Assembly (NCBI GenBank): GCA_028695895.1
Contig: JAQVIE010000092.1
Coordinates: 1 to 5,819 of the forward strand
Source: Methanospirillum sp.
GTDB lineage: Archaea > Halobacteriota > Methanomicrobia > Methanomicrobiales > Methanospirillaceae
Direction of reading: 5' to 3'
DNA: 5,819 nucleotides
Shown: positions 1 through 5,819 of the stretch, one piece after another
Position numbering within the stretch: the stretch's first letter is position 1
Layout: every line of letters begins with the position of its first letter
Program-made: the position numbers and the translations under genes
Notes under the pieces: model-generated
Database searches by the model: none
Told to the model about the DNA's origin: nothing
The model's input: only the letters and a program-made list of their open reading frames with translations

Positions 1-1
1 T

Positions 2-118
2 TATTGCCTGGACCGGAATATTTTGAATAATCTGATAAGGATAGTTGTGAGATCTTATTTATGTGGTAACTGGCATGGGAGATCGGTTGAAAAATTTTAC
101 CCTCCTATGAATCATTAG
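2..118 (+). other. Open frame entering from the left edge, unassigned
   Basis: One frame is open from base 2 to a TAG at 116-118 and would encode a 38-residue C-terminal tail ending in VEKFYPPMNH. The other two + frames stop within the first 30 bases. The peptide matches no Cas protein or other family I recognise, and an open stretch this short in AT-rich DNA can arise by chance. It may be the 3' end of a neighbouring gene or simply non-coding. No terminator-like T-run or CRISPR repeat is visible in this stretch. Confidence 0.15.
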
Positions 119-160
119 CCACAAAAAATGATTTCGACATATTTAAAATAGCAAATCACC
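109..160. promoter_or_regulatory. Cluster of AAATCA-like half-sites around the regulator promoter
   Basis: Three related half-sites surround the TATA box of the regulator gene. AATCATT (110-116) and AATGATT (127-133) form a perfect 7-base inverted repeat with a 10-base spacer. TGATTT (129-134) and AAATCA (153-158) form a second, 6-base inverted repeat that brackets the TATA element. A winged-helix protein acting as a dimer commonly binds such dyads at its own promoter, so autoregulation by the downstream CARF-HTH protein is plausible. Function is inferred; the short arms and AT-rich background mean chance is a real alternative. Confidence 0.35.
142..150 (+). promoter_or_regulatory. Archaeal TATA box of the CARF-HTH gene (leaderless)
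   Basis: TTTAAAATA resembles the archaeal TATA consensus (TTTAWATA). Its centre lies about 26 bases upstream of the ATG at 172, the usual distance from TATA box to transcription start. No GGAG/GGTG-type ribosome binding site precedes the ATG. Together these suggest a leaderless transcript beginning at or next to the start codon. A BRE element just upstream is not convincing. Confidence 0.55.
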
Positions 161-171
161 TTCTTACATCT

Positions 172-975
172 ATGCTGAATGCGGTATGTGCGAGGCAAGT
201 TCACATTATCCCATTGGGCTATGAATTTGACAGAGCTGTTCGCCCTTTTGATGAACGGCATGCTGATCGTATTCATTTAATCACAATGGATGAAATGGAT
301 AAATATTCGTCTCCTAATGAACAGGCACTAACAAAAAAACAACGTCATTTCGATCAATTAGTCAAAAATTATATAGATAGCCTTGGAATTGAGATAGTGC
401 TTCACCATGCAGATATGTTTGACATACTATCCATGATGTCATTAATGTCACAAATAATAAAAGATGAAAAGGAAAAACACAGTGAAATTTTTGTAAACAT
501 GTCTGCTTGTGGCAGGTTTACTTCTTTTGCAGTTACACAGGCAGCAATGGCCCACCAGGTAAAACTCTACTATGTCAGGGCAGACCGGTATTCACAAAAT
601 AAGAAAGAAACTGAAGAACATGGCCTTTCAATATGCAATTCATGTAATATCTGGAATTTGGATAATTTCATGTTTGATCTGCCATCCGGTCTTGATCGAA
701 TGATACTATTGAAAATTTTTCAAAAACCTGATGGCCTTTTTGGAGAGGAGCTACTTCATTCAATTATCAATGAAGGAGTAAAAGGTTATGAAATAAAATT
801 TTGGGAGCTGCCAGTTATTGAAAGGAGAAGATATCAATCAAATTACCTGACAAAACTGAGGAAAGGGCCTATTGAACGACTGGTGAAATCCGGTTATATC
901 ACGAAAAAACAGGCCGGAAGAAGGATGGTACTACATATTACATCATCAGGCAGGTATGTAGCCAGTGTTTGTTAA
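172..975 (+). CDS. CARF-domain winged-helix transcriptional regulator (HFX_2341/DUF6293-like)
   Basis: A 267-residue predicted cytoplasmic DNA-binding regulator. The N-terminal half looks like a CARF-type Rossmann domain. It has a first strand VHIIPLGYEFDR (10-21), a second strand RIHLIT (33-38), the loop and helix VNMSACGRFTSFAVTQAAMAH (108-128, the usual ligand-binding region of the fold), and strand KLYYVRADRY (131-140). The C-terminal part (about 174-264) reads as a winged helix: helices at 176-200, a basic probable recognition segment around 218-240, and the wing RRMVLHITSSGRY (250-262). A CxxC at 155-158 has no obvious partner pair. ATG 172 is the only ATG in the open frame upstream of the conserved first strand, and it fits a leaderless start after the TATA box. 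The gene lies just upstream of the type I-C operon with its own promoter, so it probably controls cas expression in response to a nucleotide ligand. That role is inferred from family and position. The fold assignment is more secure than the ligand, which cannot be told from sequence. Confidence 0.8.
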   Translation: MLNAVCARQVHIIPLGYEFDRAVRPFDERHADRIHLITMDEMDKYSSPNEQALTKKQRHFDQLVKNYIDSLGIEIVLHHADMFDILSMMSLMSQIIKDEKEKHSEIFVNMSACGRFTSFAVTQAAMAHQVKLYYVRADRYSQNKKETEEHGLSICNSCNIWNLDNFMFDLPSGLDRMILLKIFQKPDGLFGEELLHSIINEGVKGYEIKFWELPVIERRRYQSNYLTKLRKGPIERLVKSGYITKKQAGRRMVLHITSSGRYVASVC

Positions 976-994
976 AAAAGATGGATCAGAAAAT

Positions 995-1023
995 GCTAAA
1001 CCCAAAGACCTTATGGGTTTTGC
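995..1023 (+). repeat. Inverted repeat (hairpin) between regulator and cas3
   Basis: GCTAAACCCA (995-1004) pairs with TGGGTTTTGC (1014-1023) with a single mismatch around a 9-base loop; the inner 7 base pairs are perfect. It begins 20 bases after the regulator stop codon. No T-run follows, so it is not a standard terminator. It could be a 3' hairpin of the regulator mRNA or an operator for the cas operon. The rest of the 976-1080 spacer holds no other clear element apart from the cas3 ribosome binding site and a weak TGATTT site (1052-1057). Confidence 0.4.
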
Positions 1024-1067
1024 TATGTAAGATTCTCATCCTACAAGAATATGATTTGAGTTGTTTT

Positions 1068-1073
1068 AAGGTG
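1068..1073 (+). promoter_or_regulatory. Ribosome binding site of cas3
   Basis: AAGGTG matches the archaeal anti-Shine-Dalgarno (CACCU) and ends 7 bases before the ATG at 1081. It supports that start and shows that the cas transcript has a leader, unlike the regulator gene. A TATA box for a separate cas promoter is not obvious; TATGTAA (1024-1030) is only a weak candidate. Confidence 0.6.
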
Positions 1074-1080
1074 TGATGTT

Positions 1081-3264
1081 ATGTATTATGCTCATACTAC
1101 AGATAAATCTGACAAATCCGACTGGCAACTTCTTATTAATCATTTAACTGAGGTTGCTTCTCTCTCTTCCTCTTTTGCTGCAGAATTTAACGCAGGAGAA
1201 CTGGCATTCATTGCCGGTATTTTTCACGATATTGGTAAATATTCGGAAAAGTTTCAAAAAAGACTTGAAGGTTCGCCAATAAAGGTGGATCATTCAACTG
1301 CGGGTGCGGTTGAAGTCTCAAAACTATATCCTTTAGCCCAGAGTATATTATTACAATACATCATTGCCGGTCATCATACAGGACTATTAAATTATGGAAA
1401 TCCGGAGTGCGGACTTTGCAGACGGTTAAATAATCCTGTTCTGGAAGATTATTCAAAATATAAGGATGAGGTGACAGTCCCTGAGATAGTTATTTCCAGG
1501 CTTCCAATCCGTCCATTGTCAGGTATGAACGGATTTTCCATCTCATTTTTTATTCGTATGCTATTTTCCTGTCTTGTTGATGCAGATTCGCTTAATACTG
1601 AAGCATTTATGAATCCAAAACTGGCTTCGATGAGAAAAGGATATGATTCACGTGAATACCTCTCTTCGGTTTTTTCAGACAATATTGCAAAAATTACAGC
1701 AGGGGCAAGTGATTCGGCTATCAATCAAAACAGGAAGAAGATTCTTGATCAATGTCTGAATAAAGCTGAACTGCCACCTGGATTCTTTTCTCTGACTGTT
1801 CCGACCGGAGGAGGAAAAACTCTCTCCTCGATGGCTTTTTCATTAAAGCATCTTTCAGTTAACAATCTCAACAGGATTTTTTATATTATCCCATATACCA
1901 GTATTATCGAGCAGAATGCAAAAATTTTCAGGGGTATATTCGGAGAGAAAAATGTCCTTGAACACCATAGTAATTATGATCCCGTAAAGGAGGATAATGA
2001 TGATTTTGAGGAAAAACAGGATCGGTATAAAGTATCCTCGGAAAACTGGGATATTCCAATAACTGTTACAACCAATGTGCAATTCTTCGAGTCCCTTTTC
2101 GCTCATAAACGATCACGATGCAGAAAATTGCATAATCTCACTAATAGTATCATAATCCTTGATGAAGCCCAAATGCTTCCAACAGAATTTTTAAAACCTT
2201 CATTGCAGGCATTGTCTGAATTAGTGGTAAATTATGGGTCAACGGTTGTGTTATGCACTGCTACTCAACCTAAAATTGGCGATCTCATTGATAAAAGTCT
2301 TCACATAACTGAGATAATGTCAGACCCACAGGAATTGTACAAGCAGTTCAAACGTGTTCAGGTGAAACAACTTGGAAGACTTTCAGATAAAGAACTGGTA
2401 GACTGTCTCATGCAGCATTACCAGATGCTTTGTATTGTCAATACCAGGAAGCATGCCCAGGTATTATTTGATGAATTGTCCGAATACGGCAATGTGTATC
2501 ACCTTAGTGCAAAGATGTGCCCTGTTCACAGGAGAAAAATTCTTACTGAAATCAGAGAAAATTTAGCAAATGGCCATGAATGTCGTGTCATCTCAACCCA
2601 GTTGATTGAGGCTGGGGTTGATGTGGATTTCCCTGTTGTATACCGGGCAATGACAGGTATTGACTCAATTGCCCAGGCAGCAGGGAGATGTAACCGTGAA
2701 GGAAAACATCAGATTGGAGAGGTGTTCATTTTTTCATCTACTGAAAAACATGGAAAACCTACAAGCGGCTGGCAGAGCAGACTGGCAGAAATTGGAGAGA
2801 TGGTATTAGAATCTCATGAAGATCCTCTCTCCCTTCAGGCTATTGATGAATATTTTTCCAGGTTGTATTTTTATGAGGGAGATGACGGGCTTGATCAGAA
2901 AAATATTTTGAATTTGCTTAAAGGGGGAAATAATGGACTTGATTTTCCATTTGAGGATATAAGTTATGCTTTCAGGTATATTGAGGGAGGTACCCGCGAT
3001 GTGATTGTTCCATATGACAAAGATGCAGAAAAGGTGATTGACAAGCTAAGAAAAATCGGTTTTCCTGGGAATTTTGTAAGAAAATTACAGGGATACACAG
3101 TTAATATTTATGCTCATGAGTTTCGTGAATTGGAACAGTCAGGAGCTCTTGAGACAGTTGGTGAACGGTTTCACATACTTGTGAATCCGGGATTGTATAG
3201 TGAGCATACCGGCCTTGTCCGTGTTTCTGGAGATGGTTATGATGGAAGGTTATTAATTACGTAG
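1081..3264 (+). CDS. cas3: CRISPR-associated helicase/nuclease Cas3, type I-C
   Basis: A 727-residue HD nuclease fused to a superfamily 2 helicase, recruited by the type I effector complex to unwind and degrade target DNA. HD domain: H21, HDIGKYS (49-55, with H49 and D50), VDHSTAG (69-75), AGHHTG (96-101) and the metal-site aspartate in LVDADSLNTE (165-174). Helicase: Walker A TVPTGGGKT (239-247), DEAQ box (361-364), motif III CTATQP (392-397), the motif V region STQLIEAGVDVDFP (505-518) and motif VI QAAGRCNREG (532-541). All expected catalytic motifs are intact, and the length is in the usual range for I-C Cas3. The stretch after the HHT motif has a CxxC (110-113) without a partner pair. The start is supported by AAGGTG 7 bases upstream, and an in-frame TGA at 1057-1059 excludes a longer N-terminus. 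It ends in TAG, 8 bases before the preferred cas5 start. Order and neighbours (cas5c, cas8c) place it in subtype I-C. Confidence 0.96.
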   Translation: MYYAHTTDKSDKSDWQLLINHLTEVASLSSSFAAEFNAGELAFIAGIFHDIGKYSEKFQKRLEGSPIKVDHSTAGAVEVSKLYPLAQSILLQYIIAGHHTGLLNYGNPECGLCRRLNNPVLEDYSKYKDEVTVPEIVISRLPIRPLSGMNGFSISFFIRMLFSCLVDADSLNTEAFMNPKLASMRKGYDSREYLSSVFSDNIAKITAGASDSAINQNRKKILDQCLNKAELPPGFFSLTVPTGGGKTLSSMAFSLKHLSVNNLNRIFYIIPYTSIIEQNAKIFRGIFGEKNVLEHHSNYDPVKEDNDDFEEKQDRYKVSSENWDIPITVTTNVQFFESLFAHKRSRCRKLHNLTNSIIILDEAQMLPTEFLKPSLQALSELVVNYGSTVVLCTATQPKIGDLIDKSLHITEIMSDPQELYKQFKRVQVKQLGRLSDKELVDCLMQHYQMLCIVNTRKHAQVLFDELSEYGNVYHLSAKMCPVHRRKILTEIRENLANGHECRVISTQLIEAGVDVDFPVVYRAMTGIDSIAQAAGRCNREGKHQIGEVFIFSSTEKHGKPTSGWQSRLAEIGEMVLESHEDPLSLQAIDEYFSRLYFYEGDDGLDQKNILNLLKGGNNGLDFPFEDISYAFRYIEGGTRDVIVPYDKDAEKVIDKLRKIGFPGNFVRKLQGYTVNIYAHEFRELEQSGALETVGERFHILVNPGLYSEHTGLVRVSGDGYDGRLLIT

Positions 3265-3267
3265 GTG
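3263..3267 (+). promoter_or_regulatory. Ribosome binding site that decides the cas5c start
   Basis: AGGTG overlaps the cas3 stop codon and lies 5 bases before ATG 3273. The alternative GTG at 3267 would overlap this site and has no well-spaced site of its own (GGAAGG at 3244-3249 is 17 bases away). This favours the ATG. Confidence 0.6.
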
Positions 3268-3272
3268 TGGAT

Positions 3273-3935
3273 ATGGGATTTGGAATAAAACTTAAGGTCT
3301 GGGGGGACTATGCTTGTTTTTCCAGACCGGAAATGAAGGTTGAACGGGTGAGTTATGATGTCATGACTCCTTCAGCAGCAAGAGGGATTCTTGATGCTAT
3401 TTACTGGAAACCCGCAATCAGATGGATAATTGATCGCATTCATGTTATCAACCCGATTCAGTTTGATAATATCCGACGAAATGAGGTTGAAGGGACAATT
3501 TCGGCTAATAAAGTAAAAAGTGCCTTAAAGGGTTCTGACGTTGCTTTGTTTCAGGATTCGAATGCAGACAGGCAGCAACGTGCCTCATATGTCCTTCGCA
3601 ATGTCTGTTATTGCATTGATGCTCATTTTGAAATAACAGATAAAGCTGGATCAAGCGATACCGTTGAAAAACATTACAATGTTGCTATTAGGAGAATGAG
3701 AAAAGGTCAGTTCTTTCATCAGCCATATTTTGGTTGCAGGGAGTTTCCGGTTAAGTTTAGTTTTGTTGAGGATTCTTTTCCTGAATCGTGTTATGCAGGA
3801 AAATCACAGGATCTTGGATTTATTCTTTATGATATTGATTTTGACAATGATATGAAGGCGGTTTTCTTCAGGGCAGAGATGGAGGATGGAGTGATTGATA
3901 TTGACAGATGCCTTAAAAGTGGAGGAGTTTCGTGA
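3273..3935 (+). CDS. cas5c: Cas5c (Cas5d/Csd-type) pre-crRNA endoribonuclease, type I-C
   Basis: A 220-residue RAMP protein. In type I-C, which lacks Cas6, Cas5c cleaves the repeat in pre-crRNA and stays on the 5' handle of the guide in Cascade. Family blocks are clear: a first RRM strand with KLKVWGDYACFSRPEMK, GILDAIYWKP (38-47), RRNEV (68-72), VEKHYN (131-136), and KGQFFHQPYFGCREF (144-158). By comparison with characterised Cas5c/Cas5d enzymes, the probable catalytic set is Y44, K133 and H134 (a Tyr-Lys-His triad in Bacillus halodurans Cas5d); all are present. ATG 3273 is preferred over GTG 3267, which would add two residues, because of the spacing of AGGTG. The gene follows cas3 closely and its TGA stop overlaps the GTG start of cas8c by 4 bases, which indicates translational coupling. 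Confidence 0.94.
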   Translation: MGFGIKLKVWGDYACFSRPEMKVERVSYDVMTPSAARGILDAIYWKPAIRWIIDRIHVINPIQFDNIRRNEVEGTISANKVKSALKGSDVALFQDSNADRQQRASYVLRNVCYCIDAHFEITDKAGSSDTVEKHYNVAIRRMRKGQFFHQPYFGCREFPVKFSFVEDSFPESCYAGKSQDLGFILYDIDFDNDMKAVFFRAEMEDGVIDIDRCLKSGGVS

Positions 3936-5755
3936 TTATTCAGGCTCTTAATCAATATTATGATATCTTATCAAATGATGAAGAGTGTTCGATTCCAAGG
4001 AAAGGTTTTAGCACTGCAAAAGTATCTTTTGCCATTAATCTCTCTCCGGAAGGTCAGCTGAAACATATTATTGATATCCGAACCAAAGAGAAGAATCCAA
4101 GGCCAAAGGAGGTTATAGTTCCTAAACAGGCCAGTCGTTCAGGAGCAGGATGCAATCCGTATTTTTTGTGTGATAATGAAAAAAACATATTTGGAATTGA
4201 GTATGTAAAAAAGAAAGATAGGAATAAAATTCTGAACGATTCTTCTAAATTACAGGTAATTCTTGAAGATACCGGAGAGGATGCTGTTGTTGTAACAAAA
4301 CGTTCAAAAAAATGTTTTGAAGCGTTTCGATCACTCCATATCGAAATTCTTGAAAATGTAGATGGTGTGGAAGCTAAAGCATTGTTATCATTTTTAAAGA
4401 GCTGGAATCCGGAAGATTTTCTTTCCCATCCCAAAATACTTGAAAATAAAGTAGATATTTTAAAAGGAGCTTTTTTCGTATTTGAAGTCTCTGGATCCTA
4501 TCTCCATAAATTACCTGAATTGAAAAAGGTCTGGGAGATTAGTTCAGAGGTTCAAAACGCGGAGAAAATAAATTCAGCACAATGTCTGGTAACCGGAAAG
4601 GTTGAGCCCATATCTCGGATTCATCAGAAGATTAAAAGCGTTTCAGGGGCGCAAAGTGCAGGGGCGTCACTTATCAGTTTTGATAAACAGGCATTTTGTT
4701 CTTATGGTAAAGAGCAGAGTTTTAACGCACCAATCGGAGTGACGGCAGAATTCAAGTACACAACAATATTGAATTATCTTCTTGCAAAGCCTAAAAATCG
4801 GTTACTGGTAGCAGACAGTACTGTCGTTTTCTGGGCAGAAGCCTCTGATGACACATATGAAAATCTTGCTTTATCTCTTTTAAACCCTCCTTCTCTTGCA
4901 GATAATTCTGATAAAGGGAGTTTAGAAACAGATGAAAAACGGGTTAATGATGAAAGAACCATCCAGCTGATAGGTGATATCCTAACAAAGGTTCGAAATG
5001 CAAACCCTCTTGATTCAAAAACGATTGGGGCTGATCCAAAGACGCAATTTTATATTCTTGGTCTTTCTCCCAACAATGCACGACTGGCGGTAAGGTTTTG
5101 GTACAGGAACTCTTATGGAAATTTTATTGAAAGGATTGCCAGGCATCATCTGGATCTCGAGGTCGTTAAGGCAGATTTTGATCCGCCTTTCCTTTCTATT
5201 TTCCGTCTGTTGAAAGAGACGGTTCCAAAAACCGTTGAAAGGGGGGAGGCTTCTCCTATTTTAGGTGGGCTTATGTTGAATGCCGTTTTAAACGGGACTC
5301 AATACCCTATTCAGATGTATTATGCAATTTTAAATCGTGTACGGGTTGAAGGCATTATTAATTTCGCTCGTGCAGGGTTTATCAAGGCATATTTATTGAG
5401 ATTATCCAGGGCAGGAATAACATCAGTACAAGAGAGTATGATTACCATGAGTCTGAATGAGAAAAATACAAATGTTCCGTACCGGCTTGGCCGGTTATTT
5501 GCAGTTCTTGAAAAGGTGCAGAGTGAGACGAACAAAGAGATGGGCAGTACTATTACAAGTAAATATTTTAGTAGTGCATCTGCCACTCCGGCGGTCGTGT
5601 TTCCGGTGCTGTTAAAACTTGCCCAGCATCATATCGCAAAATCGGACTGGGGTTTTAAGACCAACCAGGCGATTGAGGAAATTTTATCTGGAGTAGATGT
5701 TTTTCCAGCGTTTTTAAATCTTGAAGATCAGGGAATGTTTATGCTGGGATTTTAG
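3932..5755 (+). CDS. cas8c: Cas8c (Csd1) large subunit of type I-C Cascade, ending at a suspect TAG
   Basis: A 607-residue large subunit that recognises the PAM and supports Cas3 recruitment. Csd1 family blocks appear in order: NPYFLCDN (75-82), CLVTG (218-222), SGAQSAGASLISF (238-250), AFCSYGKEQ (254-262), NAPIG (265-269), FKYTTILNYLLA (274-285), then a helical C-terminal part with LGRLFAVLEK (519-528) and KYFSSASATPAVVFP (544-558). The GTG start is supported by GGAGGA (3921-3926) 5 bases upstream and by the 4-base overlap with cas5c. The C-terminus is odd: the frame stops at TAG directly after MFMLGF, whereas Cas8c proteins typically read LGYYHQ there, and the same frame continues with a family-like tail to TAA 5804-5806. 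The full-length ancestral protein would be 624 residues, so the annotated form may lack its last 17. Loss of that tail may be tolerated; this is not known. The family call is very secure, the true end is not. Confidence 0.95.
   Translation: MIIQALNQYYDILSNDEECSIPRKGFSTAKVSFAINLSPEGQLKHIIDIRTKEKNPRPKEVIVPKQASRSGAGCNPYFLCDNEKNIFGIEYVKKKDRNKILNDSSKLQVILEDTGEDAVVVTKRSKKCFEAFRSLHIEILENVDGVEAKALLSFLKSWNPEDFLSHPKILENKVDILKGAFFVFEVSGSYLHKLPELKKVWEISSEVQNAEKINSAQCLVTGKVEPISRIHQKIKSVSGAQSAGASLISFDKQAFCSYGKEQSFNAPIGVTAEFKYTTILNYLLAKPKNRLLVADSTVVFWAEASDDTYENLALSLLNPPSLADNSDKGSLETDEKRVNDERTIQLIGDILTKVRNANPLDSKTIGADPKTQFYILGLSPNNARLAVRFWYRNSYGNFIERIARHHLDLEVVKADFDPPFLSIFRLLKETVPKTVERGEASPILGGLMLNAVLNGTQYPIQMYYAILNRVRVEGIINFARAGFIKAYLLRLSRAGITSVQESMITMSLNEKNTNVPYRLGRLFAVLEKVQSETNKEMGSTITSKYFSSASATPAVVFPVLLKLAQHHIAKSDWGFKTNQAIEEILSGVDVFPAFLNLEDQGMFMLGF
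5263..5267 (+). promoter_or_regulatory. Internal ribosome binding site within cas8c
   Basis: AGGTG lies 5 bases before the in-frame ATG at 5273 (Met448 of Cas8c), exactly the motif and spacing used for cas5c (AGGTG, 5 bases, ATG). A purine tract, GGGGGGAGG (5241-5249), sits further upstream and could pair with CTCC (5253-5256) in a small hairpin. This is the best-placed site I found among the in-frame start codons of the last third of cas8c. Confidence 0.45.
5273..5755 (+). CDS. cas11c: Candidate internally started small subunit Cas11c
   Basis: In type I-C systems the small subunit Cas11c is made by internal translation from the 3' part of cas8c, in the same frame. Here ATG 5273 has a well-spaced AGGTG and would give a 160-residue mainly helical protein (177 if the TAG at 5753 is read through), identical to Cas8c 448-607. 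As I recall, studied Cas11c proteins are nearer 120-130 residues, so a later start is also possible: Met462 (5315, no site), Leu489 TTG (5396, weak AAGG 8 bases upstream), Met503 (5438) or Met506 (5447, weak AGAGAG 10 bases upstream). Existence of a Cas11c is expected from the subtype; this exact start is an inference. It would carry the same doubtful C-terminus as Cas8c. Confidence 0.4.
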   Translation: MLNAVLNGTQYPIQMYYAILNRVRVEGIINFARAGFIKAYLLRLSRAGITSVQESMITMSLNEKNTNVPYRLGRLFAVLEKVQSETNKEMGSTITSKYFSSASATPAVVFPVLLKLAQHHIAKSDWGFKTNQAIEEILSGVDVFPAFLNLEDQGMFMLGF

Positions 5756-5806
5756 CATCAGAAACAGGCGTTTTTTGTAAAAAAATCTGACTCAAAGGAG
5801 GAGTAA
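5753..5806 (+). other. Family-like cas8c tail after an in-frame TAG
   Basis: Past the TAG at 5753-5755 the cas8c frame reads HQKQAFFVKKSDSKEE and ends with TAA at 5804-5806. With the residues before the stop this gives LGF-stop-HQKQAFF, which lines up with the LGYYHQRQ-type ending known from Cas8c/Csd1; the stop takes the place of the second tyrosine. One base change (TAT or TAC to TAG) explains it. The restored end lies 3 bases before the cas7 ATG and contains the cas7 ribosome binding site, matching the tight packing of the other genes. The function of the tail is not known to me. Nonsense mutation, sequence error or UAG read-through cannot be told apart from this window. Confidence 0.75.
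5797..5801 (+). promoter_or_regulatory. Ribosome binding site of the next gene (cas7c)
   Basis: GGAGG, within AAAGGAGGAG (5794-5803 region), lies 8 bases before the ATG at 5810. It is the longest match to the anti-Shine-Dalgarno in the window, fitting a subunit needed in many copies per complex. Confidence 0.65.
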
Positions 5807-5809
5807 ATT

Positions 5810-5819
5810 ATGAGTGAAG
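5810..5819 (+). CDS. cas7c: Start of the next gene, by position cas7c (Csd2); truncated by the window edge
   Basis: Only ATG-AGT-GAA and one further base are present (Met-Ser-Glu). The call rests on the strong ribosome binding site and on the standard type I-C order cas3-cas5c-cas8c-cas7c. Cas7c forms the backbone that coats the crRNA spacer. No family residue can be seen in the fragment itself. Confidence 0.6.

Noticed and set aside
91..171. N-terminal extension of the regulator upstream of ATG 172
   Set aside because: The frame is open back to 91 but has no ATG, GTG or TTG start. The TATA box lies within it, and the conserved first strand begins just after Met1.
155..171. Ribosome binding site for the regulator
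   Set aside because: The stretch before ATG 172 contains no GGAG or GGTG core, so none was annotated.
3267..3272. GTG 3267 as the cas5c start
   Set aside because: It overlaps the AGGTG site and has no correctly spaced site upstream; ATG 3273 has one at 5 bases. The difference is only two residues.
4054..4434. Antisense open frame of 126 codons opposite cas8c, and similar shorter ones at 1449-1724, 1855-2106, 4774-4962 and 5320-5586
   Set aside because: All lie wholly inside clearly conserved cas genes on the other strand. Their predicted peptides show no family motif, and I saw no reason to prefer them over the sense genes.
5771..5785. TTTTTTGTAAAAAAA as a terminator or attenuator before cas7
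   Set aside because: It is a near-palindromic A/T run with a 2-base centre, too tight to fold well. It is better explained as codons of the cas8c tail (Phe-Phe-Val-Lys-Lys).
1..5819. CRISPR array or leader in the window
   Set aside because: No direct repeats of about 30 bases with regular spacing were seen on either strand; any array for this system would lie outside.

Overview
The window is most of the effector operon of a type I-C CRISPR-Cas system, read entirely on the + strand, preceded by a separate gene for a CARF-winged-helix regulator. The host looks like a euryarchaeon, possibly a methanogen. The regulator resembles the archaeal HFX_2341/DUF6293 family. Its start codon sits about 26 bases downstream of an archaeal-type TATA box with no ribosome binding site, which is the leaderless pattern. 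The operon genes carry GGTG/GGAGG sites matching the archaeal 16S 3' end. Base composition is AT-rich. The genus cannot be fixed from this sequence.

Layout: 1-171 is mostly non-coding, with a short unassigned open frame running in from the left, a cluster of AAATCA-like half-sites and a TATA box. 172-975 is the CARF-HTH regulator. 976-1080 is a spacer with one hairpin and the cas3 ribosome binding site. 1081-3264 is cas3 (HD nuclease plus helicase). 3273-3935 is cas5c, the crRNA-processing subunit. 3932-5755 is cas8c, the large subunit, overlapping cas5c by 4 bases. 5810 to the window end is the first three codons of the next gene, by position cas7c. No CRISPR array, cas1, cas2 or cas4 lies in the window; they may lie beyond it.

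As a system, Cas5c would cut pre-crRNA and hold the 5' handle, Cas7c would coat the guide, and Cas8c would read the PAM. Cas11c, made from an internal start in cas8c, would supply the small subunits, and Cas3 would be recruited to unwind and degrade the target. The regulator probably tunes expression through a nucleotide-type ligand, but this is inference.

The most notable observation is at the end of cas8c. The reading frame stops at a TAG (5753-5755) that falls in the position of a tyrosine of the GYYHQ motif recalled for Cas8c C-termini. The same frame then continues with a family-like tail (HQKQAFFVKKSDSKEE) to a TAA at 5804-5806, three bases before the cas7 start. This is either a recent nonsense mutation, a sequencing error, or a UAG that is read through. 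The second point of interest is a strong internal ribosome binding site and ATG (5263-5275) inside cas8c that could start Cas11c.
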